From Macrostomum hystrix (Eukaryota; Platyhelminthes; Macrostomidae), in assembly GCA_950097015.1 (NCBI GenBank), contig CATNEN010000039.1, positions 16,338,501 through 16,402,500 of the forward strand: DNA of 64,000 bases, given 5' to 3'. A model generated the notes under the pieces. The model was not told the origin of the DNA, made no database searches, and saw only the letters and a list, made by a program, of their open reading frames with translations. Position 1 is the first letter of the stretch. Each line of letters opens with the position of its first letter. Positions 45,501 to 57,294 of the stretch are shown one piece after another. A program made the translations under genes and the position numbers.

Positions 45501-48500
45501 GAGTTGGAGAGTTGGAGAGTTAAAGAGTTGGAGAGTTAAAGAGTTGGAGAGTTAAAGAGTTGGTGAGTTGGAGAGTTAAAGAGTTGGAGAGTTAAAGAGT
45601 TGGAGAGTTAAAGAGTTGGAGAGTTAAAGAGTTGGTGAGTTGGAGAGTTGGAGAGTTGGAGAGTTAAAGAGTTGGAGAGTTGGAGAGTTAAAGAGTTGGT
45701 GAGTTGGAGAGTTGGAGAGTTGGAGAGTTAAAGAGTTGGAGAGTTAAAGAGTTGGTGAGTTGGAGAGTTAAAGAGTTGGAGAGTTAAAGAGTTGGAGAGT
45801 TAAAGAGTTGGAGAGTTAAAGAGTTGGAGAGTTAAAGAGTTGGAGAGTTGGAGAGTTAAAGAGTTGGAGAGTTAAAGAGTTGGAGAGTTAAAGAGTTGGA
45901 GAGTTGGAGAGTTAAAGAGTTGGAGAGTTAAAGAGTTGGAGAGTTAAAGAGTTGGAGAGTTAAAGAGTTGGAGAGTTGGAGAGTTAAAGAGTTGGAGAGT
46001 TAAAGAGTTGGAGAGTTAAAGAGTTGGAGAGTTAAAGAGTTGGAGAGTTAAAGAGTTAAAGAGTTGGAGAGTTAAAGAGTTGGAGAGTTGAAGAGTTGGA
46101 GAGTTGGAGAGTTGGAGAGTTAAAGAGTTAAAGAGTTGGAGAGTTAAAGAGTTGGAGAGTTGGAGAGTTAAAGAGTTGGAGAGTTAAAGAGTTGGAGAGT
46201 TGAAGAGTTGAAGAGTTGGAGAGTTGGAGAGTTAAAGAGTTAAAGAGTTGGAGAGTTAAAGAGTTGGAGAGTTAAAGAGTTGGAGAGTTGGAGAGTTAAA
46301 GAGTTGGAGAGTTGGAGAGTTAAAGAGTTGGAGAGTTGGAGAGTTAAAGAGTTGGAGAGTTAAAGAGTTGGAGAGTTAAAGAGTTGGAGAGTTGGAGAGT
46401 TAAAGAGTTGGAGAGTTAAAGAGTTGGAGAGTTAAAGAGTTGGAGAGTTAGAGAGTTGGAGAGTTGGAGAGTTAAAGAGTTAAAGAGTTGGAGAGTTAAA
46501 GAGTTGGAGAGTTGGAGAGTTAAAGAGTTGGAGAGTTAAAGAGTTGGAGAGTTAAAGAGTTAAAGAGTTGGAGAGTTAAAGAGTTGGAGAGTTAAAGAGT
46601 TGGAGAGTTAAAGAGTTGGAGAGTTAAAGAGTTAAAGAGTTGGAGAGTTAAAGAGTTGGAGAGTTGGAGAGTTAAAGAGTTGGAGAGTTAAAGAGTTGGA
46701 GAGTTAAAGAGTTGGAGAGTTAAAGAGTTAAAGAGTTGGAGAGTTAAAGAGTTGGAGAGTTGAAGAGTTGGAGAGTTGGAGAGTTGGAGAGTTGGAGAGT
46801 TAAAGAGTTGGAGAGTTAAAGAGTTAAAGAGTTGGAGAGTTAAAGAGTTGGAGAGTTGGAGAGTTAAAGAGTTGGAGAGTTAAAGAGTTGGAGAGTTAAA
46901 GAGTTGGAGAGTTAAAGAGTTGGAGAGTTAAAGAGTTAAAGAGTTGGAGAGTTAAAGAGTTGGAGAGTTAAAGAGTTGGAGAGTTAAAGAGTTGGAGAGT
47001 TGGAGAGTTGGAGAGTTGGAGAGTTAAAGAGTTAAAGAGTTGGAGAGTTAAAGAGTTGGAGAGTTGGAGAGTTAAAGAGTTGGAGAGTTAAAGAGTTAAA
47101 GAGTTGGAGAGTTAAAGAGTTGGAGAGTTAAAGAGTTGGAGAGTTAAAGAGTTGGAGAGTTAAAGAGTTGGAGAGTTAAAGAGTTAAAGAGTTGGAGAGT
47201 TAAAGAGTTGGAGAGTTGGAGAGTTGGAGAGTTAAAGAGTTGGAGAGTTAAAGAGTTGGAGAGTTAAAGAGTTGGAGAGTTGGAGAGTTGGAGAGTTAAA
47301 GAGTTGGAGAGTTAAAGAGTTGGAGAGTTAAAGAGTTGGAGAGTTAAAGAGTTGGAGAGTTAAAGAGTTAAAGAGTTGGAGAGTTAAAGAGTTGGAGAGT
47401 TAAAGAGTTGGAGAGTTAAAGAGTTGGAGAGTTAAAGAGTTGGAGAGTTGGAGAGTTAAAGAGTTGGAGAGTTAAAGAGTTGGAGAGTTGGAGAGTTAAA
47501 GAGTTGGAGAGTTGGAGAGTTGGAGAGTTAAAGAGTTGGAGAGTTAAAGAGTTGGAGAGTTAAAGAGTTGGAGAGTTAAAGAGTTGGAGAGTTAAAGAGT
47601 TGGAGAGTTGGAGAGTTGGAGAGTTGGAGAGTTGGAGAGTTAAAGAGTTGGAGAGTTAAAGAGTTGGAGAGTTAAAGAGTTGGAGAGTTAAAGAGTTGGA
47701 GAGTTGGAGAGTTGGAGAGTTAAAGAGTTGGAGAGTTAAAGAGTTGGAGAGTTAAAGAGTTGGAGAGTTGGAGAGTTAAAGAGTTGGAGAGTTGGAGAGT
47801 TAAAGAGTTGGAGAGTTAAAGAGTTGGAGAGTTAAAGAGTTGGAGAGTTGGAGAGTTAAAGAGTTGGAGAGTTGGAGAGTTAAAGAGTTAAAGAGTTGGA
47901 GAGTTGGAGAGTTAAATAGTTGGAGAGTTGGAGAGTTGGAGAGTTAAAGAGTTGGAGAGTTGGAGAGTTGGAGAGTTAAAGAGTTGGAGAGTTAAAGAGT
48001 TGGAGAGTTAAAGAGTTGGAGAGTTAAAGACTTGGAGAGTTAAAGAGTTGGAGAGTTGGAGAGTTGGAGAGTTGGAGAGTTGGAGAGTTGGAGAGTTAAA
48101 GAGTTGGAGAGTTGAAGAGTTAAAGAGTTGGAGAGTTAAAGAGTTGGAGAGTTAAAGAGTTGGAGAGTTAAAGAGTTGGAGAGTTGGAGAGTTAAAGAGT
48201 TGGAGAGTTAAAGAGTTGGAGAGTTGGAGAGTTAAAGAGTTGGAGAGTTGGAGAGTTGGAGAGTTAAAGAGTTGGAGAGTTAAAGAGTTGGAGAGTTAAA
48301 GAGTTGGAGAGTTAAAGAGTTGGAGAGTTAAAGAGTTGGAGAGTTGGAGAGTTGGAGAGTTGGAGAGTTGGAGAGTTAAAGAGTTGGAGAGTTAAAGAGT
48401 TGGAGAGTTAAAGAGTTGGAGAGTTGGAGAGTTAAAGAGTTGGAGAGTTGGAGAGTTAAAGAGTTGGAGAGTTAAAGAGTTGGAGAGTTAAAGAGTTGGA

Positions 48501-51500
48501 GAGTTGGAGAGTTAAAGAGTTGGAGAGTTGGAGAGTTAAATAGTTGGAGAGTTGGAGAGTTGGAGAGTTAAAGAGTTGGAGAGTTGGAGAGTTGGAGAGT
48601 TAAAGAGTTGGAGAGTTAAAGAGTTGGAGAGTTAAAGAGTTGGAGAGTTAAAGACTTGGAGAGTTAAAGAGTTGGAGAGTTGGAGAGTTGGAGAGTTGGA
48701 GAGTTGGAGAGTTGGAGAGTTAAAGAGTTGGAGAGTTGAAGAGTTAAAGAGTTGGAGAGTTAAAGAGTTGGAGAGTTAAAGAGTTGGAGAGTTAAAGAGT
48801 TGGAGAGTTAAAGAGTTGGAGAGTTGGAGAGTTAAAGAGTTGGAGAGTTGGAGAGTTAAAGAGTTGGAGAGTTAAAGAGTTGGAGAGTTAAAGAGTTGGA
48901 GAGTTGGAGAGTTAAAGAGTTGGAGAGTTGGAGAGTTAAAGAGTTGGAGAGTTGGAGAGTTGGAGAGTTAAAGAGTTGGAGAGTTAAAGAGTTGGAGAGT
49001 TAAAGAGTTGGAGAGTTAAAGAGTTGGAGAGTTAAAGAGTTGGAGAGTTGGAGAGTTGGAGAGTTAAAGAGTAATTGGAGAGTTAAAGAGTTGGAGAGTT
49101 GGAGAGTTGGAGAGTTAAAGAGTTGGAGAGTTAAAGAGTTGGAGAGTTGGAGAGTTAAAGAGTTGGAGAGTTAAAGAGTTGGAGAGTTAAAGAGTTGGAG
49201 AGTTAAAGAGTTGGAGAGTTAAAGAGTTGGAGAGTTGGAGAGTTGGAGAGTTAAAGAGTTGGAGAGTTGGAGAGTTAAAGAGTTGGAGAGTTAAAGAGTT
49301 GGAGAGTTAAAGAGTTGGAGAGTTAAAGAGTTGGAGAGTTGGAGAGTTGGAGGGTTAAAGAGTTGGAGAGTTGGAGAGTTGGAGAGTTAAAGAGTTGGAG
49401 AGTTGGAGAGTTAAAGAGTTGGAGAGTTAAAGAGTTGGAGAGTTGGAGAGTTAAAGAGTTGGAGAGTTGGAGAGTTAAAGAGTTGGAGAGTTGGAGAGTT
49501 AAAGAGTTGGAGAGTTGGAGAGTTAAAGAGTTGGAGAGTTAAAGAGTTGGAGAGTTAAAGAGTTAAAGAGTTGGAGAGTTAAAGAGTTGGAGAGTTGGAG
49601 AGTTAAAGAGTTGGAGAGTTGGTGAGTTAAAGAGTTGGAGAGTTGGAGAGTTAAAGAGTTGGAGAGTTAAAGAGTTGGAGAGTTAAAGAGTTGGTGAGTT
49701 AAAGAGTTGGAGAGTTGGAGAGTTAAAGAGTTGGAGAGTTAAAGAGTTGGAGAGTTGGAGAGTTAAAGAGTTGGAGAGTTAAAGAGTTGGAGAGTTAAAG
49801 AGTTGGAGAGTTGGAGAGTTGGAGAGTTGGAGAGTTAAAGAGTTGGAGAGTTGGAGAGTTGGAGAGTTAAAGAGTTGGAGAGTTAAAGAGTTGGAGAGTT
49901 GGAGAGTTAAAGAGTTGGAGAGTTAAAGAGTTGGAGAGTTGGAGAGTTGGAGAGTTAAAGAGTTGGAGAGTTAAAGAGTTGGAGAGTTAAAGAGTTGGAG
50001 AGTTAAAGAGTTAAAGAGTTGGAGAGTTAAAGAGTTGGAGAGTTAAAGAGTTGGAGAGTTGGAGAGTTAAAGAGTTGGAGAGTTGGAGAGTTAAAGAGTT
50101 GGAGAGTTAAAGAGTTAAAGAGTTGGAGAGTTAAAGAGTTGGAGAGTTAAAGAGTTGGAGAGTTGGAGAGTTGGAGAGTTAAAGAGTTGGAGAGTTAAAG
50201 AGTTGGAGAGTTAAAGAGTTGGAGAGTTAAAGAGTTAAAGAGTTGGAGAGTTAAAGAGTTGGAGAGTTGGAGAGTTGGAGAGTTGGAGAGTTAAAGAGTT
50301 GGAGAGTTGGAGAGTTAAAGAGTTGGAGAGTTAAAGAGTTGGAGAGTTAAAGAGTTGGAGAGTTGGAGAGTTGGAGAGTTAAAGAGTTGGAGAGTTAAAG
50401 AGTTGGAGAGTTAAAGAGTTGGAGAGTTGGAGAGTTGGAGAGTTAAAGAGTTGGAGAGTTAAAGAGTTGGAGAGTTAAAGAGTTGGAGAGTTAAAGAGTT
50501 AAAGAGTTGGAGAGTTAAAGAGTTGGAGAGTTAAAGAGTTGGAGAGTTGGAGAGTTAAAGAGTTGGAGAGTTGGAGAGTTAAAGAGTTGGAGAGTTAAAG
50601 AGTTGGAGAGTTAAAGAGTTGGAGAGTTGGAGAGTTGGAGAGTTAAAGAGTTGGAGAGTTGGAGAGTTAAAGAGTTGGTGAGTTGAAGAGTTAAAGAGTT
50701 GGTGAGTTGGAGAGTTAAAGAGTTGGAGAGTTAAAGAGTTGGAGAGTTAAAGAGTTGGAGAGTTAAAGAGTTGGAGAGTTAAAGAGTTGGAGAGTTAAAG
50801 AGTTGGAGAGTTGGAGAGTTAAAGAGTTGGAGAGTTAAAGAGTTGGAGAGTTAAAGAGTTGGAGAGTTGGAGAGTTAAAGAGTTGGAGAGTTAAAGAGTT
50901 GGAGAGTTAAAGAGTTGGAGAGTTAAAGAGTTGGAGAGTTGGAGAGTTAAAGAGTTGGTGAGTTGGAGAGTTAAAGAGTTGGTGAGTTAAAGAGTTGGAG
51001 AGTTAAAGAGTTGGAGAGTTAAAGAGTTGGAGAGTTAAAGAGTTAAAGAGTTGGAGAGTTGGAGAGTTGGAGAGTTGGAGAGTTAAAGAGTTGGAGAGTT
51101 AAAGAGTTGGAGAGTTAAAGAGTTGGTGAGTTGGAGAGTTAAAGAGTTGGAGAGTTAAAGAGTTGGAGAGTTAAAGAGTTGGAGAGTTAAAGAGTTGGTG
51201 AGTTGGAGAGTTGGAGAGTTGGAGAGTTAAAGAGTTGGAGAGTTAAAGAGTTGGTGAGTTGGAGAGTTAAAGAGTTGGAGAGTTAAAGAGTTGGAGAGTT
51301 AAAGAGTTGGAGAGTTAAAGAGTTGGAGAGTTAAAGAGTTGGAGAGTTGGAGAGTTAAAGAGTTGGAGAGTTAAAGAGTTGGAGAGTTAAAGAGTTGGAG
51401 AGTTAAAGAGTTGGAGAGTTGGAGAGTTAAAGAGTTGGAGAGTTAAAGAGTTGGAGAGTTAAAGAGTTGGAGAGTTAAAGAGTTGGAGAGTTAAAGAGTT

Positions 51501-54500
51501 AAAGAGTTGGAGAGTTAAAGAGTTGGAGAGTTGAAGAGTTGGAGAGTTGGAGAGTTGGAGAGTTAAAGAGTTAAAGAGTTGGAGAGTTAAAGAGTTGGAG
51601 AGTTGGAGAGTTAAAGAGTTGGAGAGTTAAAGAGTTGGAGAGTTAAAGAGTTGGAGAGTTAAAGAGTTGGAGAGTTAAAGAGTTAAAGAGTTGGAGAGTT
51701 AAAGAGTTGGAGAGTTAAAGAGTTGGAGAGTTAAAGAGTTGGAGAGTTAAAGAGTTGGAGAGTTGGAGAGTTGGAGAGTTGGAGAGTTAAAGAGTTAAAG
51801 AGTTGGAGAGTTAAAGAGTTGGAGAGTTGGAGAGTTAAAGAGTTGGAGAGTTAAAGAGTTGGAGAGTTAAAGAGTTAAAGAGTTGGAGAGTTAAAGAGTT
51901 GGAGAGTTAAAGAGTTGGAGAGTTAAAGAGTTGGAGAGTTAAAGAGTTGGAGAGTTAAAGAGTTAAAGAGTTGGAGAGTTAAAGAGTTGGAGAGTTGGAG
52001 AGTTGGAGAGTTAAAGAGTTGGAGAGTTAAAGAGTTGGAGAGTTAAAGAGTTGGAGAGTTGGAGAGTTGGAGAGTTAAAGAGTTGGAGAGTTAAAGAGTT
52101 GGAGAGTTAAAGAGTTGGAGAGTTAAAGAGTTGGAGAGTTAAAGAGTTAAAGAGTTGGAGAGTTGGAGAGTTGGAGAGTTGGAGAGTTAAAGAGTTGGAG
52201 AGTTAAAGAGTTGGAGAGTTAAAGAGTTGGAGAGTTAAAGAGTTGGAGAGTTGGAGAGTTAAAGAGTTGGAGAGTTAAAGAGTTGGAGAGTTAGAGAGTT
52301 AAAGAGTTGGAGAGTTGGAGAGTTGGAGAGTTTAAGAGTTGGAGAGTTAAAGAGTTGGAGAGTTAAAGAGTTGGAGAGTTAAAGAGTTGGAGAGTTAAAG
52401 AGTTGGAGAGTTGGAGAGTTGGAGAGTTAAAGAGTTGGAGAGTTAAAGAGTTGGAGAGTTAAAGAGTTGGAGAGTTGGAGAGTTAAAGAGTTGGAGAGTT
52501 GGAGAGTTAAAGAGTTGGAGAGTTAAAGAGTTGGAGAGTTAAAGAGTTGGAGAGTTGGAGAGTTAAAGAGTTGGAGAGTTGGAGAGTTAAAGAGTTAAAG
52601 AGTTGGAGAGTTGGAGAGTTAAATAGTTGGAGAGTTGGAGAGTTGGAGAGTTAAAGAGTTGGAGAGTTGGAGAGTTGGAGAGTTAAAGAGTTGGAGAGTT
52701 AAAGAGTTGGAGAGTTAAAGAGTTGGAGAGTTAAAGAGTTGGAGAGTTAAAGAGTTGGAGAGTTGGAGAGTTGGAGAGTTGGAGAGTTGGAGAGTTGGAG
52801 AGTTAAAGAGTTGGAGAGTTGGAGAGTTAAAGAGTTGGAGAGTTAAAGAGTTGGAGAGTTAAAGAGTTGGAGAGTTAAAGAGTTGGAGAGTTAAAGAGTT
52901 GGAGAGTTAAAGAGTTGGAGAGTTAAAGAGTTGGAGAGTTAAAGAGTTGGAGAGTTGGAGAGTTAAAGAGTTGGAGAGTTGGAGAGTTAAAGAGTTGGAG
53001 AGTTAAAGAGTTGGAGAGTTAAAGAGTTGGAGAGTTGGAGAGTTAAAGAGTTGGAGAGTTGGAGAGTTAAAGAGTTAAAGAGTTGGAGAGTTAAAGAGTT
53101 GGAGAGTTGGAGAGTTAAAGAGTTGGAGAGTTAAAGAGTTGGAGAGTTAAAGAGTTGGAGAGTTAAAGAGTTGGAGAGTTAAAGAGTTAAAGAGTTGGAG
53201 AGTTAAAGAGTTGGAGAGTTAAAGAGTTGGAGAGTTAAAGAGTTGGAGAGTTAAAGAGTTGGAGAGTTGGAGAGTTGGAGAGTTAAAGAGTTGGAGAGTT
53301 AAAGAGTTGGAGAGTTAAAGAGTTGGAGAGTTAAAGAGTTGGAGAGTTAAAGAGTTGGAGAGTTAAAGAGTTGGTGAGTTGGAGAGTTAAAGAGTTGGAG
53401 AGTTAAAGAGTTGGAGAGGTAAAGAGTTGGAGAGTTAAAGAGTTGGTGAGTTGGAGAGTTAAAGAGTTGGAGAGTTGGAGAGTTAAAGAGTTGGAGAGTT
53501 GAAGAGTTGGAGAGTTAAAGAGTTGGAGAGTTGAAGAGTTGGAGAGTTAAAGAGTTGGAGAGTTAAAGAGTTGGAGAGTTAAAGAGTTGGAGAGTTAAAG
53601 AGTTGGAGAGTTGGAGAGTTGGAGAGTTGGAGAGTTGGAGAGTTAAAGAGTTGGAGAGTTAAAGAGTTGGAGAGTTAAAGAGTTGGAGAGTTAAAGAGTT
53701 GGAGAGTTGGAGAGTTGGAGAGTTGGAGAGTTAAAGAGTTGGAGAGTTGGAGAGTTGGAGAGTTGGAGAGTTAAAGAGTTGGAGAGTTGGAGAGTTAAAG
53801 AGTTGGAGAGTTGGAGAGTTGGAGAGTTAAAGAGTTGGAGAGTTAAAGAGTTGGAGAGTTGGAGAGTTAAAGAGTTGGAGAGTTGGAGAGTTAAAGAGTT
53901 GGAGAGTTGGAGAGTTAAAGAGTTGGAGAGTTGGAGAGTTAAAGAGTTGGAGAGTTAAAGAGTTGGAGAGTTGGAGAGTTGGAGAGTTAAAGAGTTGGAG
54001 AGTTAAAGAGTTGGAGAGTTAAAGAGTTGGAGAGTTAAAGAGTTGGAGAGTTAAAGAGTTAAAGAGTTGGAGAGTTAAAGAGTTGGAGAGTTGGAGAGTT
54101 AAAGAGTTGGAGAGTTAAAGAGTTGGAGAGTTAAAGAGTTGGAGAGTTGGAGAGTTGGAGAGTTGGAGAGTTAAAGAGTTGGAGAGTTGGAGAGTTGGAG
54201 AGTTAAAGAGTTGGAGAGTTAAAGAGTTGGAGAGTTAAAGAGTTGGAGAGTTAAAGAGTTGGAGAGTTAAAGAGTTGGAGAGTTAAAGAGTTAAAGAGTT
54301 GGAGAGTTAAAGAGTTAAAGAGTTGGAGAGTTAAAGAGTTGGAGAGTTAAAGAGTTGGAGAGTTAAAGAGTTGGAGAGTTAAAGAGTTAAAGAGTTGGAG
54401 AGTTAAAGAGTTGGAGAGTTGGAGAGTTGGAGAGTTGGAGAGTTAAAGAGTTGGAGAGTTGGAGAGTTAAAGAGTTGGAGAGTTAAAGAGTTGGAGAGTT

Positions 54501-56730
54501 AAAGAGTTGGAGAGTTGGAGAGTTGGAGAGTTAAAGAGTTGGAGAGTTAAAGAGTTGGAGAGTTAAAGAGTTGGAGAGTTAAAGAGTTGGAGAGTTAAAG
54601 AGTTGGAGAGTTAAAGAGTTGGTGAGTTGGAGAGTTAAAGAGTTGGAGAGTTAAAGAGTTGGAGAGGTAAAGAGTTGGAGAGTTAAAGAGTTGGTGAGTT
54701 GGAGAGTTAAAGAGTTGGAGAGTTGGAGAGTTAAAGAGTTGGAGAGTTGAAGAGTTGGAGAGTTAAAGAGTTGGAGAGTTGAAGAGTTGGAGAGTTAAAG
54801 AGTTGGAGAGTTAAAGAGTTGGAGAGTTAAAGAGTTGGAGAGTTAAAGAGTTGGAGAGTTAAAGAGTTGGTGAGTTGGAGAGTTAAAGAGTTGGAGAGTT
54901 AAAGAGTTGGAGAGTTAAAGAGTTGGTGAGTTGGAGAGTTAAAGAGTTGGAGAGTTAAAGAGTTGGAGAGTTAAAGAGTTGGAGAGTTAAAGAGTTGGTG
55001 AGTTGGAGAGTTAAAGAGTTGGAGAGTTGGAGAGTTAAAGAGTTGGAGAGTTAAAGAGTTGGAGAGTTAAAGAGTTGGTGAGTTGGAGAGTTGGAGAGTT
55101 AAATAGTTGGAGAGTTGGAGAGTTGGAGAGTTAAAGAGTTGGAGAGTTAAAGAGTTGGAGAGTTAAAGAGTTGGAGAGTTAAAGAGTTGGAGAGTTAAAG
55201 AGTTGGAGAGTTAAAGAGTTGGTGAGTTGGAGAGTTAAAGAGTTGGAGAGTTGGAGAGTTAAAGACTTGGAGAGTTAAAGAGTTGGAGAGTTGGAGAGTT
55301 AAAGAGTTGGAGAGTTGAAGAGTTGGAGAGTTAAAGAGTTGGAGAGTTGGAGAGTTGGAGAGTTAAAGAGTTGGAGAGTTGGAGAGTTAAAGAGTTGGTG
55401 AGTTGAAGAGTTAAAGAGTTGGTGAGTTGGAGAGTTAAAGAGTTGGAGAGTTGGAGAGTTGGAGAGTTAAAGAGTTGGAGAGTTAAAGAGTTGGAGAGTT
55501 AAAGAGTTGGAGAGTTAAAGAGTTGGAGAGTTAAAGAGTTGGAGAGTTAAAGAGTTGGTGAGTTGGAGAGTTAAAGAGTTGGAGAGTTAAAGAGTTGGAG
55601 AGGTAAAGAGTTGGAGAGTTAAAGAGTTGGTGAGTTGGAGAGTTAAAGAGTTGGAGAGTTGGAGAGTTAAAGAGTTGGAGAGTTGAAGAGTTGGAGAGTT
55701 AAAGAGTTGGAGAGTTGAAGAGTTGGAGAGTTAAAGAGTTGGAGAGTTAAAGAGTTGGAGAGTTAAAGAGTTGGAGAGTTAAAGAGTTGGAGAGTTAAAG
55801 AGTTGGTGAGTTGGAGAGTTAAAGAGTTGGAGAGTTAAAGAGTTGGAGAGTTAAAGAGTTGGTGAGTTGGAGAGTTAAAGAGTTGGAGAGTTAAAGAGTT
55901 GGAGAGTTAAAGAGTTGGAGAGTTAAAGAGTTGGTGAGTTGGAGAGTTAAAGAGTTGGAGAGTTGGAGAGTTAAAGAGTTGGAGAGTTAAAGAGTTGGAG
56001 AGTTAAAGAGTTGGTGAGTTGGAGAGTTGGAGAGTTAAATAGTTGGAGAGTTGGAGAGTTGGAGAGTTAAAGAGTTGGAGAGTTAAAGAGTTGGAGAGTT
56101 AAAGAGTTGGAGAGTTAAAGAGTTGGAGAGTTAAAGAGTTGGAGAGTTAAAGAGTTGGTGAGTTGGAGAGTTAAAGAGTTGGAGAGTTGGAGAGTTAAAG
56201 ACTTGGAGAGTTAAAGAGTTGGAGAGTTGGAGAGTTAAAGAGTTGGAGAGTTGAAGAGTTGGAGAGTTAAAGAGTTGGAGAGTTGGAGAGTTGGAGAGTT
56301 AAAGAGTTGGAGAGTTGGAGAGTTAAAGAGTTGGTGAGTTGAAGAGTTAAAGAGTTGGTGAGTTGGAGAGTTAAAGAGTTGGAGAGTTAGAGAGTTGGAG
56401 AGTTGGAGAGTTAAAGAGTTAAAGAGTTGGAGAGTTAAAGAGTTGGAGAGTTGGAGAGTTAAAGACTTGGAGAGTTAAAGAGTTGGAGAGTTGGAGAGTT
56501 AAAGAGTTGGAGAGTTGAAGAGTTGGAGAGTTAAAGAGTTGGAGAGTTGGAGAGTTGGAGAGTTAAAGAGTTGGAGAGTTGGAGAGTTAAAGAGTTGGTG
56601 AGTTGAAGAGTTAAAGAGTTGGTGAGTTGGAGAGTTAAAGAGTTGGTGAGTTGAAGAGTTGGAGAGTTGGAGAGTTAAAGAGTTGAAGAGTTGAAGAGTT
56701 AAAGTTTTAAAGAGTTAAATAGTTAAAGAC
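39515..56730. repeat. 17.2-kb satellite of two 8-bp units, AGAGTTGG and AGAGTTAA
   Basis: The whole interval is read as 8-mers: AGAGTTGG or AGAGTTAA in irregular order. Rare variants are TGAGTTGG, AGAGTTGA, ATAGTTGG, AGACTTGG, AGAGGTAA and AGGGTTAA. The 8-bp phase holds throughout except for a 3-bp insertion near 49072. On the + strand I found only about seven cytosines, all in AGACTTGG. Rare variants repeat at fixed distances that are multiples of 8: ATAGTTGG at about 42405 and 47917 (5,512), AGACTTGG at 42517 and 48029 (5,512), AGAGGTAA at 53413, 54661 and 55597 (1,248 and 936). So multi-kb higher-order copies exist. Short frames reading ESWRVKEL are by-products. Confidence 0.98.
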
Positions 56731-56825
56731 TGCACTCATTTTATCGAAAAAGGCTCATAAAATAAATGTACCGTGATGCAAATGTTGACGATAGCTAAAT
56801 ATATGAATGCATTCATTCTTTCTGT

Positions 56826-56975
56826 GGTGTGGGGTTGAAGCTTAGTATTTAGAGCTTCGGACCCACGAACTTGAGGGTCTAGGGTTCGATTCCCGACTGC
56901 ACTGGAACACTTTGTGTCCAGTGCAGTGCAAGACACTGTGTTGCTTCAGTTCACCCAGCTGTTAAAATGGATATT
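56826..56975 (+). repeat. tRNA-derived SINE, 5' part
   Basis: AGCTTAGTATTTAGAGCTTC GGACCCACGAACTTGAGGGTC with box B GGGTTCGATTCCC, then TTGCTTCAGTTCACCCAGCT. Same family as 29268-29545, truncated. Confidence 0.7.
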
Positions 56976-57072
56976 CGTGTGTTCTTTGCCGCATGCTAAC
57001 AGATTTTGTATTTTTATTCGTTGCTTCTAAAAATATCGAGCTAAATAAATCAGCTGCAAAGTCTGTTGCGAA

Positions 57073-57293
57073 GACACCCAATACTGTTAGACACCCAATA
57101 CTGTTAGACACCCAATACTGTTAGACACCCAATACTGTTAGACACCCAATACTGTTAGACACCCAATACTGTTAGACACCCAATACTGTTAGACACCCAA
57201 TACTGTTAGACACCCAATACTGTTAGACACCCAATACTGTTAGACACCCAATACTGTTAGACACCCAATACTGTTAGACACCCAATACTGTTA
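57073..57293. repeat. 17-bp tandem repeat, 13 copies, each ending in an acceptor-like CTGTTAG
   Basis: The unit is GACACCCAATACTGTTA. The last copy runs straight into the IAP exon at 57295, and its TAG serves as the 3' splice site. Confidence 0.95.
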
Positions 57294-57294
57294 G

